From the NCBI GenBank assembly GCA_963082875.1, contig OY720097.1, positions 23,258,501 through 23,322,500 of the forward strand: 64,000 nt of DNA. Direction: 5' to 3'. The translations under genes and the position numbers were made by a program. The DNA is from Corella eumyota (lineage: Eukaryota > Chordata > Ascidiacea > Phlebobranchia > Corellidae). The notes under the pieces are model-generated. The model did not search any database and was not told the DNA's origin. It worked only from the letters and a program-made list of their open reading frames with translations. Positions 38,668 through 52,680 of this stretch are shown here, piece after piece. Within the stretch, counting starts at the first letter, position 1, and each line of letters begins with the position of its first letter.

Positions 38668-41471
38668 ATAAAAGTTATGACACTTTTATTAAAAATTGAT
38701 GAAATCTAAAACCTAAAATTTTATATTTTATTAGATGCGCATTGACCTAACTAACATTCAGGATAAAACATTTCGCAAAAATTTTCAGTAAAACAAAAGT
38801 TACAGCAAATTTTTATTCTGGGTTTAATTAGGTCACGTGATATTTTTGGCCAATGCTATTGAATACAAATTTTTTTAAAAAAATTAAAAAATTTTAAATC
38901 GAAAAATAATTGTTCTGTTGGAACTGCACGGGTCCAATAAACGTGTTTACAAAATATTTTTTGAAAATATTAATATTCATAAAAGTTATGACACTTTTAT
39001 TAAAAATTGATGAAGTCTAAAACCTAAAATTTTATATTTTATTAGATGCGCATTAACCTAACTAACATTCAAGATAAAACATTTCGCAAAAATTTTCAGT
39101 AAAACAAAAGTTACAGCAAATTTTTATTCTGGGTTTAATTAGGTCACGTGATATTTTTGGCCAATGCTATTGAATACAAATTTTTTGAAAAAAATTAAAA
39201 AATTTTAAATCGAAAAATAATTGTTCTGTTGGAACTGCACGGGTCCAATAAACGTGTTTACAAAATATTTTTTGAAAATATTAATATTCATAAAAGTTAT
39301 GACACTTTTATTAAAAATTGATGAAGTCTAAAACCTAAAATTTTATATTTTATTAGATGCGCATTGACCTAACTAACATTCAAAATAAAACATTTCGCAA
39401 AAATTTTCAGTAAAACAAAAGTTACAGCAGATTTTTATTCTGGGTTTAATTAGGTCACGTGATATTTTTGGCCAATGCTATTGAATACAAATTTTTTGAA
39501 AAAAATTAAAAAATTTTAAATCGAAAAATAATTGTTCTGTTGGAACTGCACGGGTCCAATAAACGTGTTTACAAAATATTTTTTGAAAATATTAATATTC
39601 ATAAAAGTTATGACACTTTTATTAAAAATTGATGAAATCTAAAACCTAAAATTTTATATTTTATTAGATGCGCATTGACCTAACTAACATTCAGGATAAA
39701 ACATTTCGCAAAAATTTTCAGTAAAACAAAAGTTACAGCAAATTTTTATTCTGGGTTTAATTAGGTCACGTGATATTTTTGGCCAATGCTATTGAATACA
39801 AATTTTTAAAAAAAAATTAAAAAATTTTAAATCGAAAAATAATTGTTCTGTTGGAACTGCACGGGTCCAATAAACGTGTTTACAAAATATTTTTTGAAAA
39901 TATTAATATTCATAAAAGTTATGACACTTTTATTAAAAATTGATGAAGTCTAAAACCTAAAATTTTATATTTTATTAGATGCGCATTAACCTAACTAACA
40001 TTCAAGATAAAACATTTCGCAAAAATTTTCAGTAAAACAAAAGTTACAGCAAATTTTTATTCTGGGTTTAATTAGGTCACGTGATATTTTTGGCCAATGC
40101 TATTGAATACAAATTTTTTGAAAAAAATTAAAAAATTTTAAATCGAAAAATAATTGTTCTGTTGGAACTGCACGGGTCCAATAAACGTGTTTACAAAATA
40201 TTTTTTGAAAATATTAATATTCATAAAAGTTATGACACTTTTATTAAAAATTGATGAAGTCTAAAACCTAAAATTTTATATTTTATTAGATGCGCATTGA
40301 CCTAACTAACATTCAAAATAAAACATTTCGCAAAAATTTTCAGTAAAACAAAAGTTACAGCAGATTTTTATTCTGGGTTTAATTAGGTCACGTGATATTT
40401 TTGGCCAATGCTATTGAATACAAATTTTTTGAAAAAAATTAAAAAATTTTAAATCGAAAAATAATTGTTCTGTTAGAACTGAACTGCACGGGTCCAATAA
40501 ACGTGTTTACAAAATATTTTTTGAAAATATTAATATTCATAAAAGTTATGACACTTTTATTAAAAATTGATGAAATCTAAAACCTAAAATTTTATATTTT
40601 ATTAGATGCGCATTGACCTAACTAACATTCAGGATAAAACATTTCGCAAAAATTTTCAGTAAAACAAAAGTTACAGCAAATTTTTATTCTGGGTTTAATT
40701 AGGTCACGTGATATTTTTGGCCAATGCTATTGAATACAAATTTTTTAAAAAAAATTAAAAAATTTTAAATCGAAAAATAATTGTTCTGTTGGAACTGCAC
40801 GGGTCCAATAAACGTGTTTACAAAATATTTTTTGAAAATATTAATATTCATAAAAGTTATGACACTTTTATTAAAAATTGATGAAGTCTAAAACCTAAAA
40901 TTTTATATTTTATTAGATGCGCATTAACCTAACTAACATTCAAGATAAAACATTTCGCAAAAATTTTCAGTAAAACAAAAGTTACAGCAAATTTTTATTC
41001 TGGGTTTAATTAGGTCACGTGATATTTTTGGCCAATGCTATTGAATACAAATTTTTTGAAAAAAATTAAAAAATTTTAAATCGAAAAATAATTGTTCTGT
41101 TGGAACTGCACGGGTCCAATAAACGTGTTTAGAAAATATTTTTTGAAAATATTAATATTCATAAAAGTTATGACACTTTTATTAAAAATTGATGAAGTCT
41201 AAAACCTAAAATTTTATATTTTATTAGATGCGCATTGACCTAACTAACATTCAAAATAAAACATTTCGCAAAAATTTTCAGTAAAACAAAAGTTACAGCA
41301 GATTTTTATTCTGGGTTTAATTAGGTCACGTGATATTTTTGGCCAATGCTATTGAATACAAATTTTTTGAAAAAAATTAAAAAATTTTAAATCGAAAAAT
41401 AATTGTTCTGTTGGAACTGCACGGGTCCAATAAACGTGTTTACAAAATAATTTTTGAAAATATTAATATTC
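38668..41471 (+). repeat. Trimer higher-order domain I (three 3-unit repeats)
   Basis: A 933-bp trimer is repeated three times: unit x with GATGAAATCT and CAGGAT; unit y with GCATTAACC and CAAGAT; unit z with CAAAAT and CAGCAGATTT. GATGAAATCT occurs at 38698, 39631 and 40569, spacings 933 and 938. The extra 5 bp is an AACTG insertion in the z unit at 40223-40538, where the preceding GG has also become AG. The third trimer has TTTAGAAAA near 41131. The same layout recurs at 48629 and 54553. Confidence 0.92.
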
Positions 41472-43025
41472 ATAAAAGTTATGACACTTTTATTAAAAAT
41501 TGATGAAGTCTAAAACCTAAAATTTTATATTTTATTAGATGCGCATTGACCTAACTAACATTCAAGATAAAACATTTCGCAAAAATTTACAGTAAAACAA
41601 AAGTTACAGCAAATTTTAATCTGGGTTTAATTAGGTCACGTGATATTTTTGGCCAATGCTATTGAATACAGATTTTTTGAAAAAAATTAAAAAATTTTAA
41701 ATCGAAAAATAATTGTTCTGTTGGAACTGCACGGGTCCAATAAACGTGTTTACAAAATATTTTTTGAAAATATTAATATTCATAAAAGTTATGACACTTT
41801 TATTAAAAATTGATGAAGTCTAAAACCTAAAATTTTATATTTTATTAGATGCGCATTGACCTAACTAACATTCAAGATAAAACATTTTGTAAAAATTTTC
41901 AGTAAAACAAAAGTTACAGCAAATTTTTATTCTGGGTTTAATTAGGTCACGTGATATTTTTGGCCAATGCTATTGAATACAAATTTTTTGAAAAAAATTA
42001 AAATATTTTAAATCAAAAAATAATTGTTCTGTTGGAACTGCACGGGTCCAATAAACGTGTTTACAAAATATTTTTTGAAAATATTAATATTCATAAAAGT
42101 TATGACACTTTTATTAAAAATTGATGAAGTCTAAAACCTAAAATTTTATATTTTATTAGATGCGCATTGACCTAACTAACATTCAAGATAAAACATTTTG
42201 TAAAGATTTTCAGTAAAACAAAAGTTACAGCAAATTTTTATTCTGGGTTTAATTAGGTCACGTGATATTTTTGGCCAATGCTATTGAATACAAATTTTTT
42301 GAAAAAAATTAAAATATTTTAAATCAAAAAATAATTGTTCTGTTGGAACTGCACGGGTCCAATAAACGTGTTTACAAAATATTTTTTGAAAATATTAATA
42401 TTCATAAAAGTTATGACACTTTTATTAAAAATTGATGAAGTCTAAACCCTAAAATTTTATATTTTATTAGATGCGCATTGACCTAACTAACATTCAGGAT
42501 AAAACATTTCGCAAAAATTTTCAGTAAAACAAAAGTTACAGCAAATTTTTATTCTGGGTTTAATTAGGTCACGTGATATTTTTGGCCAATGCTATTGAAT
42601 ACAAATTTTTTGAAAAAAATTAAAAAATTTTAAATCGAAAAATAATTGTTCTGTTGGAACTCCACGGGTCCAATAAACGTGTTTACAAAATATTTTTTGA
42701 AAATATTAATATTCATAAAAGTTATGACACTTTTATTAAAAATTGATGAAGTCTAAAACCTGAAATTTTATATTTTATTAGATGCGCATTGACCTAACTA
42801 ACAATCATGATAAAAAATTTCGCAAAAATTTTCAGTAAAACAAAAGTTACAGCAAATTTTTATTCTGGGTTTAATTAGGTCACGTGATATTTTTGGCCAA
42901 TGCTATTGAATACAAATTTTTTGAAAAAAATTAAAAAATTTTAAATCGAAAAATAATTGTTTTGTTGGAACTGCACGGGTCCAATAAACGTGTTTACAAA
43001 ATATTTTTTGAAAATATTAATATTC
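41472..43025 (+). repeat. Five-unit segment with TTTTGTAAA and CCACGGG marks
   Basis: Units in order: TTTACAGTAAAAC with AAATTTTAATCTGGG (one base short) and ACAGATT; two CATTTTGTAAA units with AAATCAAAAAATAA, the second with TAAAGATTTT; TAAACCCTAAAA with CAGGAT and ACTCCACGGG; and CCTGAAATT with CAATCATGAT. A 4-unit relative occurs at 44581-45824 and a 6-unit relative at 57357-59221. The AAATTTTAATCTGGG mark recurs at exactly +15,885 bp (41611 and 57496). Confidence 0.88.
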
Positions 43026-44580
43026 ATAAAAGTTATGACACTTTTATTAAAAATTGATGAAGTCTAAAACCTAAAATTTTATATTTTATTAGATGCGCAT
43101 TGACCTAACTAACATTCATGATAAAAAATTTCGCAAAAATTTTCAGTAAAACAAAAGTTACAGCAAATTTTTATTCTGGGTTTAATTAGGTCACGTGATA
43201 TTTTTGGCCAATTTTATTGAATACAAATTTTTTTAAAAAAATTAAAAAATTTTAAATCGAAAAATAATTGTTCTGTTGGAACTGCACGGGTCCAATAAAC
43301 GTGTTTACAAAAAATTTTTTGAAAATATTAATATTCATAAAAGTTATAACACTTTAATTAAAAATTGATGAAGTCTAAAACCTAAAATTTTATATTTTAT
43401 TAGATGCGCATTGACCTAACTAACGATCAGGATAAAACATTTCGCAAAAATTTTCAGTAAAACAAAAGTTACAGCAAGTTTTTATTCTGGGTTTAATTAG
43501 GTCACGTGATATTTTTGGCCAATGCTATTGAATACAAATTTTTTTAAAAAACTTAAAAAATTTTAAATCGAAAAATAATTGTTCTGTTGGAACTGCACGG
43601 GTCCAATAAACGTGTTTACAAAATATTTTTTGAAAATATTAATATTCATAAAAGTTATGACACTTTTATTAAAAATTGATGAAGTCTAAAACCTAAAATT
43701 TTATATTTTATTAGATGCGCATTGACCTAACTAACATTCAAAATAAAACATTTCGCAAAAATTTTCAGTAAAACAAAAGTTACAGCAAATTTTTATTCTG
43801 GGTTTAATTAGGTCACGTGATATTTTTGGCCAATGCTATTGAATACAAATTTTTTAAAAAAAATTAAAAAATTTTAAATCGAAAAATAATTGTTCTGTTG
43901 GAACTGCACGGGTCCAATAAACGTGTTTACAAAATATTTTTTGAAAATATTAATATTCATAAAAGTTATGACACTTTTATTAAAAATTGATGAAGTCTAA
44001 AACCTAAAATTTTATATTTTATTAGATGCGCATTGACCTAACTAACATTCAAGATAAAACATTTCGCAAAAATTTTAAGTAAAACAAAAGTTACAGCAAA
44101 TTTTTATTCTGGGTTTAATTAGGTCACGTGATATTTTTGGCCAATGCTATTGAATACAAATTTTTTGAAAAAAATTAAAAAATTTTAAATCGAAAAATAA
44201 TTGTTCTGTTGGAACTGCACGGGTCCAATAAACGTGTTTACAAAATATTTTTTGAAAATATTAATATTCATAAAAGTTATGACACTTTTATTAAAAATTG
44301 ATGAAGTCTAAAACCTAAAATTTTATATTTTATTAGATGCGCATTGACCTAACTAACAATCAAAATAAAACATTTCGCAAAAATTTTCAGTAAAACAAAA
44401 GTTACAGCAAATTTTTATTCTGGGTTTAATTAGGTCACGTGATATTTTTGGCCAATGCTATTGAATACAAATTTTTTGAAAAAAATTAAAAAATTTTAAA
44501 TCGAAAAATAATTGTTCTGTTGGAACTGCACGGGTCCAATAAACGTGTTTACAAAATATTTTTTGAAAATATTAATATTC
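43026..44580 (+). repeat. Five units echoing 21865-23108
   Basis: The units at 43026, 43337 and 43648 share with 21865, 22176 and 22487 (offset 21,161 bp) the rare series ACAAAAAATTTT, AGTTATAACAC, CGATCAGGATAAAAC, GCAAGTTTTT and TTTAAAAAACTT, followed by a CAAAAT unit. No other part of the window has this set. Small differences (CTTTAATTAAA here; CTAAATAACG there) show the copies have since diverged. The last two units are an AAGTAAAAC unit and an AATCAAAAT unit. Confidence 0.87.
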
Positions 44581-46757
44581 ATAAAAGTTATGACACTTTT
44601 ATTAAAAATTGATGAAGTCTAAAACCTAAAATTTTATATTTTATTAGATGCGCATTGACCTAACTAACATTCAAGATAAAACATTTCGCAAAAATTTTCA
44701 GTAAAACAAAAGTTACAGCAAATTTTTATTCTGGGTTTAATTAGGTCACGTGATATTTTTGGCCAATGCTATTGAATACAGATTTTTTGAAAAAAATTAA
44801 AAAATTTTAAATCGAAAAATAATTGTTCTGTTGGAACTGCACGGGTCCAATAAACGTGTTTACAAAATATTTTTTGAAAATATTAATATTCATAAAAGTT
44901 ATGACACTTTTATTAAAAATTGATGAAGTCTAAAACCTAAAATTTTATATTTTATTAGATGCGCATTGACCTAACTAACATTCAAGATAAAACATTTTGC
45001 AAAAATTTTCAGTAAAACAAAAGTTACAGCAAATTTTTATTCTGGGTTTAATTAGGTCACGTGATATTTTTGGCCAATGCTATTGAATACAAATTTTTTG
45101 AAAAAAATTAAAATATTTTAAATCAAAAAATAATTGTTCTGTTGGAACTGCACGGGTCCAATAAACGTGTTTACAAAATATTTTTTGAAAATATTAATAT
45201 TCATAAAAGTTATGACACTTTTATTAAAAATTGATGAAGTCTAAACCCTAAAATTTTATATTTTATTAGATGCGCATTGACCTAACTAACATTCAGGATA
45301 AAACATTTCGCAAAAATTTTCAGTAAAACAAAAGTTACAGCAAATTTTTATTCTGGGTTTAATTAGGTCACGTGATATTTTTGGCCAATGCTATTGAATA
45401 CAAATTTTTTGAAAAAAATTAAAAAATTTTAAATCGAAAAATAATTGTTCTGTTGGAACTCCACGGGTCCAATAAACGTGTTTACAAAATATTTTTTGAA
45501 AATATTAATATTCATAAAAGTTATGACACTTTTATTAAAAATTGATGAAGTCTAAAACCTGAAATTTTATATTTTATTAGATGCGCAATAACCTAACTAA
45601 CAATCATGATAAAAAATTTCGCAAAAATTTTCAGTAAAACAAAAGTTACAGCAAATTTTTATTCTGGGTTTAATTAGGTCACGTGATATTTTTGGCCAAT
45701 GCTATTGAATACAAATTTTTTGAAAAAAATTAAAAAATTTTAAATCGAAAAATAATTGTTTTGTTGGAACTGCACGGGTCCAATAAACGTGTTTACAAAA
45801 TATTTTTTGAAAATATTAATATTCATAAAAGTTATGACACTTTTATTAAAAATTGATGAAGTCTAAAACCTAAAATTTTATATTTTATTAGATGCGCATT
45901 GACCTAACTAACATTCATAATAAAAAATTTCGCAAAAATTTTCAGTAAAACAAAAGTTACAGCAAATTTTTATTCTGGGTTTAATTAGGTCACGTGATAT
46001 TTTTGGCCAATGTTATTGAATACAAATTTTTTAAAAAAAATTAAAAAATTTTAAATCGAAAAATAATTGTTCTGTTGGAACTGCACGGGTCCAATAAACG
46101 TGTTTACAAAATATTTTTTGAAAATATTAATATTCATAAAAGTTATGACACTTTTATTAAAAATTGATGAAGTCTAAAACCTAAAATTTTATATTTTATT
46201 AGATGCGCATTGACCTAACTAACATTCATGATAAAAAATTTCGCAAAAATTTTCAGTAAAACAAAAGTTACAGCAAATTTTTATTCTGGGTTTAATTAGG
46301 TCACGTGATATTTTTGGCCAATGTTATTGAATACAAATTTTTTTAAAAAAATTAAAAAATTTTAAATCGAAAAATAATTGTTCTGTTGGAACTGCACGGG
46401 TCCAATAAACGTGTTTACAAAATATTTTTTGAAAATATTAATATTCATAAAAGTTATGACACTTTTATTAAAAATTGATGAAGTCTAAAACCTAAAATTT
46501 TATATTTTATTAGATGCGCATTGACCTAACTAACATTCATGATAAAACATTTCGCAAAAATTTTCAGTAAAACAAAAGTTACAGCAAATTTTTATTGTGG
46601 GTTTAATTAGGTCACGTGATATTTTTGGCCAATGCTATTGAATACAAATTTTTTAAAAAAAATTAAAAAATTTTAAATCGAAAAATAATTGTTCTGTTGG
46701 AACTGCACGGGTCCAATAAACGTGTTTACAAAATATTTTTTGAAAATATTAATATTC
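44581..46757 (+). repeat. Seven units, the first four a shortened copy of 41472-43025
   Basis: Units at 44581 (ACAGATT), 44892 (TTTTGC with AAATCAAAAAATAA), 45203 (TAAACCCTAAAA, CAGGAT, CTCCACGGG) and 45514 (CCTGAAATT, here with GCGCAATAACC) follow the order of 41472-43025 with one unit fewer. Three CATGAT-type units follow: CATAATAAAAAAT with GTTATTG (45825), CATGAT with GTTATTG (46136), and CATGATAAAAC with TTATTGTGGG (46447). All are 311 bp. Confidence 0.85.
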
Positions 46758-49700
46758 ATAAAAGTTATGACTCTTTTATTAAAAATTGATGAAGTCTAAA
46801 ACCTAAAATTTTATATTTTATTAGATGCGCATTGACCTAACTAACATTCATGATAAAAAATTTCGCAAAAATTTTCAGTAAAACAAAAGTTACAGCAAAT
46901 TTTTATTCTGGGTTTAATTAGGTCACGTGATATTTTTGGCCAATGCTATTGAATACAAATTTTTTGAAAAAAATTAAAAAATTTTAAATCGAAAAATAAT
47001 TGTTTTGTTGGAACTGCACGGGTCCAATAAACGTGTTTACAAAATATTTTTTGAAAATATTAATATTCATAAAAGTTATGACACTTTTATTAAAAATTGA
47101 TGAAGTCTAAAACCTAAAATTTTATATTTTATTAGATGCGCATTGACCTAACTAACATTCATGATAAAAAATTTCGCAAAAATTTTCAGTAAAACAAAAG
47201 TTACAGCAAATTTTTATTCTGGGTTTAATTAGGTCACGTGATATTTTTGGCCAATGCTATTGAATACAAATTTTTTAAAAAAAATTAAAAAATTTTAAAT
47301 CGAAAAATAATTGTTCTGTTGGAACTGCACGGGTCCAATAAACGTGTTTACAAAATATTTTTTGAAAATATTAATATTCATAAAAGTTATGACTCTTTTA
47401 TTAAAAATTGATGAAGTCTAAAACCTAAAATTTTATATTTTATTAGATGCGCATTGACCTAACTAACATTCATGATAAAAAATTTCGCAAAAATTTTCAG
47501 TAAAACAAAAGTTACAGCAAATTTTTATTCTGGGTTTAATTAGGTCACGTGATATTTTTGGCCAATGCTATTGAATACAAATTTTTTGAAAAAAATTAAA
47601 AAATTTTAAATCGAAAAATAATTGTTTTGTTGGAACTGCACGGGTCCAATAAACGTGTTTACAAAATATTTTTTGAAAATATTAATATTCATAAAAGTTA
47701 TGACACTTTTATTAAAAATTGATGAAGTCTAAAACCTAAAATTTTATATTTTATTAGATGCGCATTGACCTAACTAACATTCATGATAAAAAATTTCGCA
47801 AAAATTTTCAGTAAAACAAAAGTTACAGCAAATTTTTATTCTGGGTTTAATTAGGTCACGTGATATTTTTGGCCAATGTTATTGAATACAAATTTTTTAA
47901 AAAAAATTAAAAAATTTTAAATCGAAAAATAATTGTTCTGTTGGAACTGCACGGGTCCAATAAACGTGTTTACAAAATATTTTTTGAAAATATTAATATT
48001 CATAAAAGTTATGACACTTTTATTAAAAATTGATGAAGTCTAAAACCTAAAATTTTATATTTTATTAGATGCGCATTGACCTAACTAACATTCAAGATAA
48101 AAAATTTCGCAAAAATTTTCAGTAAAACAAAAGTTACAGCAAATTTTTATTCTGGGTTTAATTAGGTCACGTGATATTTTTGGCCAATGCTATTGAATAC
48201 AAATTTTTCGAAAAAAATTAAAAAATTTTAAATCGCAAAATAATTGTTCTGTTGGAACTGCACGGGTCCAATAAACGTGTTTACAAAATATTTTTTGAAA
48301 ATATTAATATTCATAAAAGTTATGACACTTTTATTAAAAATTGATGAAGTCTAAAACCTAAAATTTTATATTTTATTAGATGCGCATTGACCTAACTAAC
48401 ATTCAAGATAAAACATTTTGCAAAAATTTTCAGTAAAACAAAAGTTACAGCAAATTTTTATTCTGGGTTTAATTAGGTCACGTGATATTTTTGGCCAATG
48501 CTATTGAATACAAATTTTTTGAAAAAAATTAAAATATTTTAAATCGAGAAATAATTGTTCTGTTGGAACTGAACTGCACGGGTCCAATAAACGTGTTTAC
48601 AAAATATTTTTTGAAAATATTAATATTCATAAAAGTTATGACACTTTTATTAAAAATTGATGAAATCTAAAACCTAAAATTTTATATTTTATTAGATGCG
48701 CATTGACCTAACTAACATTCAGGATAAAACATTTCGCAAAAATTTTCAGTAAAACAAAAGTTACAGCAAATTTTTATTCTGGGTTTAATTAGGTCACGTG
48801 ATATTTTTGGCCAATGCTATTGAATACAAATTTTTTAAAAAAAATTAAAAAATTTTAAATCGAAAAATAATTGTTCTGTTGGAACTGCACGGGTCCAATA
48901 AACGTGTTTACAAAATATTTTTTGAAAATATTAATATTCATAAAAGTTATGACACTTTTATTAAAAATTGATGAAGTCTAAAACCTAAAATTTTATATTT
49001 TATTAGATGCGCATTAACCTAACTAACATTCAAGATAAAACATTTCGCAAAAATTTTCAGTAAAACAAAAGTTACAGCAAATTTTTATTCTGGGTTTAAT
49101 TAGGTCACGTGATATTTTTGGCCAATGCTATTGAATACAAATTTTTTGAAAAAAATTAAAAAATTTTAAATCGAAAAATAATTGTTCTGTTGGAACTGCA
49201 CGGGTCCAATAAACGTGTTTACAAAATATTTTTTGAAAATATTAATATTCATAAAAGTTATGACACTTTTATTAAAAATTGATGAAGTCTAAAACCTAAA
49301 ATTTTATATTTTATTAGATGCGCATTGACCTAACTAACATTCAAAATAAAACATTTCGCAAAAATTTTCAGTAAAACAAAAGTTACAGCAGATTTTTATT
49401 CTGGGTTTAATTAGGTCACGTGATATTTTTGGCCAATGCTATTGAATACAAATTTTTTGAAAAAAATTAAAAAATTTTAAATCGAAAAATAATTGTTCTG
49501 TTGGAACTGCACGGGTCCAATAAACGTGTTTACAAAATATTTTTTGAAAATATTAATATTCATAAAAGTTATGACACTTTTATTAAAAATTGATGAAATC
49601 TAAAACCTAAAATTTTATATTTTATTAGATGCGCATTGACCTAACTAACATTCAGGATAAAACATTTCGCAAAAATTTTCAGTAAAACAAAAGTTACAGC

Positions 49701-51120
49701 AAATTTTTATTCTGGGTTTAATTAGGTCACGTGATATTTTTGGCCAATGCTATTGAATACAAATTTTTTAAAAAAAATTAAAAAATTTTAAATCGAAAAA
49801 TAATTGTTCTGTTGGAACTGCACGGGTCCAATAAACGTGTTTACAAAATATTTTTTGAAAATATTAATATTCATAAAAGTTATGACACTTTTATTAAAAA
49901 TTGATGAAGTCTAAAACCTAAAATTTTATATTTTATTAGATGCGCATTAACCTAACTAACATTCAAGATAAAACATTTCGCAAAAATTTTCAGTAAAACA
50001 AAAGTTACAGCAAATTTTTATTCTGGGTTTAATTAGATCACGTGATATTTTTGGCCAATGCTATTGAATACAAATTTTTTGAAAAAAATTAAAAAATTTT
50101 AAATCGAAAAATAATTGTTCTGTTGGAACTGCACGGGTCCAATAAACGTGTTTACAAAATATTTTTTGAAAATATTAATATTCATAAAAGTTATGACACT
50201 TTTATTAAAAATTGATGAAGTCTAAAACCTAAAATTTTATATTTTATTAGATGCGCATTGACCTAACTAACATTCAAAATAAAACATTTCGCAAAAATTT
50301 TCAGTAAAACAAAAGTTACAGCAGATTTTTATTCTGGGTTTAATTAGGTCACGTGATATTTTTGGCCAATGCTATTGAATACAAATTTTTTGAAAAAAAT
50401 TAAAAAATTTTAAATCGAAAAATAATTGTTCTGTTGGAACTGAACTGCACGGGTCCAATAAACGTGTTTACAAAATATTTTTTGAAAATATTAATATTCA
50501 TAAAAGTTATGACACTTTTATTAAAAATTGATGAAATCTAAAACCTAAAATTTTATATTTTATTAGATGCGCATTGACCTAACTAACATTCAGGATAAAA
50601 CATTTCGCAAAAATTTTCAGTAAAACAAAAGTTACAGCAAATTTTTATTCTGGGTTTAATTAGGTCACGTGATATTTTTGGCCAATGCTATTGAATACAA
50701 ATTTTTTAAAAAAAATTAAAAAATTTTAAATCGAAAAATAATTGTTCTGTTGGAACTGCACGGGTCCAATAAACGTGTTTACAAAATATTTTTTGAAAAT
50801 ATTAATATTCATAAAAGTTATGACACTTTTATTAAAATTGATGAAGTCTAAAACCTAAAATTTTATATTTTATTAGATGCGCATTAACCTAACTAACATT
50901 CAAGATAAAACATTTCGCAAAAATTTTCAGTAAAACAAAAGTTACAGCAAATTTTTATTCTGGGTTTAATTAGGTCACGTGATATTTTTGGCCAATGCTA
51001 TTGAATACAAATTTTTTGAAAAAAATTAAAAAATTTTAAATCGAAAAATAATTGTTCTGTTGGAACTGCACGGGTCCAATAAACGTGTTTACAAAATATT
51101 TTTTGAAAATATTAATATTC
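46758..51120 (+). repeat. Large duplication S1 (14 units, 4,363 bp)
   Basis: Fourteen units run from the GACTC unit at 46758 through two trimers and two units of a third. They match S2 (52681-57045) unit for unit at +5,923 to +5,924 bp. The arithmetic closes: 19 units x 311 is 5,909, plus three 5-bp AACTG insertions, minus one base lost near 50837, gives 5,923. GATGAAATCT marks lie at 48659, 49592 and 50530. Small differences from S2 include TTTCGAAAA near 48210, TTAGATCACG near 50036 and GACTC at 46769. Confidence 0.92.
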
Positions 51121-52680
51121 ATAAAAGTTATGACACTTTTATTAAAAATTGATGAAATCTAAAACCTAAAATTTTATATTTTATTAGATGCGCATTGACC
51201 TAACTAACATTCAGGATAAAACATTTCGCAAAAATTTTCAGTAAAACAAAAGTTACAGCAAATTTTTATTCTGGGTTTAATTAGGTCACGTGATATTTTT
51301 GGCCAATGCTATTGAATACAAATTTTTTAAAAAAAATTAAAAAATTTTAAATCGAAAAATAATTGTTCTGTTGGAACTGCACGGGTCCAATAAACGTGTT
51401 TACAAAATATTTTTTGAAAATATTAATATTCATAAAAGTTATGACACTTTTATTAAAAATTGATGAAGTCTAAAACCTAAAATTTTATATTTTATTAGAT
51501 GCGCATTAACCTAACTAACATTCAAGATAAAACATTTCGCAAAAATTTTCAGTAAAACAAAAGTTACAGCAAATTTTTATTCTGGGTTTAATTAGGTCAC
51601 GTGATATTTTTGGCCAATGCTATTGAATACAAATTTTTTGAAAAAAATTAAAAAATTTTAAATCGAAAAATAATTGTTCTGTTGGAACTGCACGGGTCCA
51701 ATAAACGTGTTTACAAAATATTTTTTGAAAATATTAATATTCATAAAAGTTATGACACTTTTATTAAAAATTGATGAAGTCTAAAACCTAAAATTTTATA
51801 TTTTATTAGATGCGCATTGACCTAACTAACATTCAAAATAAAACATTTCGCAAAAATTTTCAGTAAAACAAAAGTTACAGCAGATTTTTATTCTGGGTTT
51901 AATTAGGTCACGTGATATTTTTGGCCAATGCTATTGAATACAAATTTTTTGAAAAAAATTAAAAAATTTTAAATCGAAAAATAATTGTTCTGTTGGAACT
52001 GAACTGCACGGGTCCAATAAACGTGTTTACAAAATATTTTTTGAAAATATTAATATTCATAAAAGTTATGACACTTTTATTAAAAATTGATGAAATCTAA
52101 AACCTAAAATTTTATATTTTATTAGATGCGCATTGACCTAACTAACATTCAGGATAAAACATTTCGCAAAAATTTTCAGTAAAACAAAAGTTACAGCAAA
52201 TTTTTATTCTGGGTTTAATTAGGTCACGTGATATTTTTGGCCAATGCTATTGAATACAAATTTTTTAAAAAAAATTAAAAAATTTTAAATCGAAAAATAA
52301 TTGTTCTGTTGGAACTGCACGGGTCCAATAAACGTGTTTACAAAATATTTTTTGAAAATATTAATATTCATAAAAGTTATGACACTTTTATTAAAAATTG
52401 ATGAAGTCTAAAACCTAAAATTTTATATTTTATTAGATGCGCATTAACCTAACTAACATTCAAGATAAAACATTTCGCAAAAATTTTCAGTAAAACAAAA
52501 GTTACAGCAAATTTTTATTCTGGGTTTAATTAGGTCACGTGATATTTTTGGCCAATGCTATTGAATACAAATTTTTTGAAAAAAATTAAAAAATTTTAAA
52601 TCGAAAAATAATTGTTCTGTTGGAACTGCACGGGTCCAATAAACGTGTTTACAAAATATTTTTTGAAAATATTAATATTC
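51121..52680 (+). repeat. Five-unit trimer remnant between S1 and S2
   Basis: The order is x y z(+AACTG) x y, where x has GATGAAATCT (51151 and 52089), y has GCATTAACC, and z has CAAAAT with CAGCAGATTT. With S1 ending in x y, the local order is x y | x y z | x y, so z units were dropped twice. Trimer copies here therefore gain and lose single units. The z unit carries the 5-bp insertion at about 51996-52002. Confidence 0.9.
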
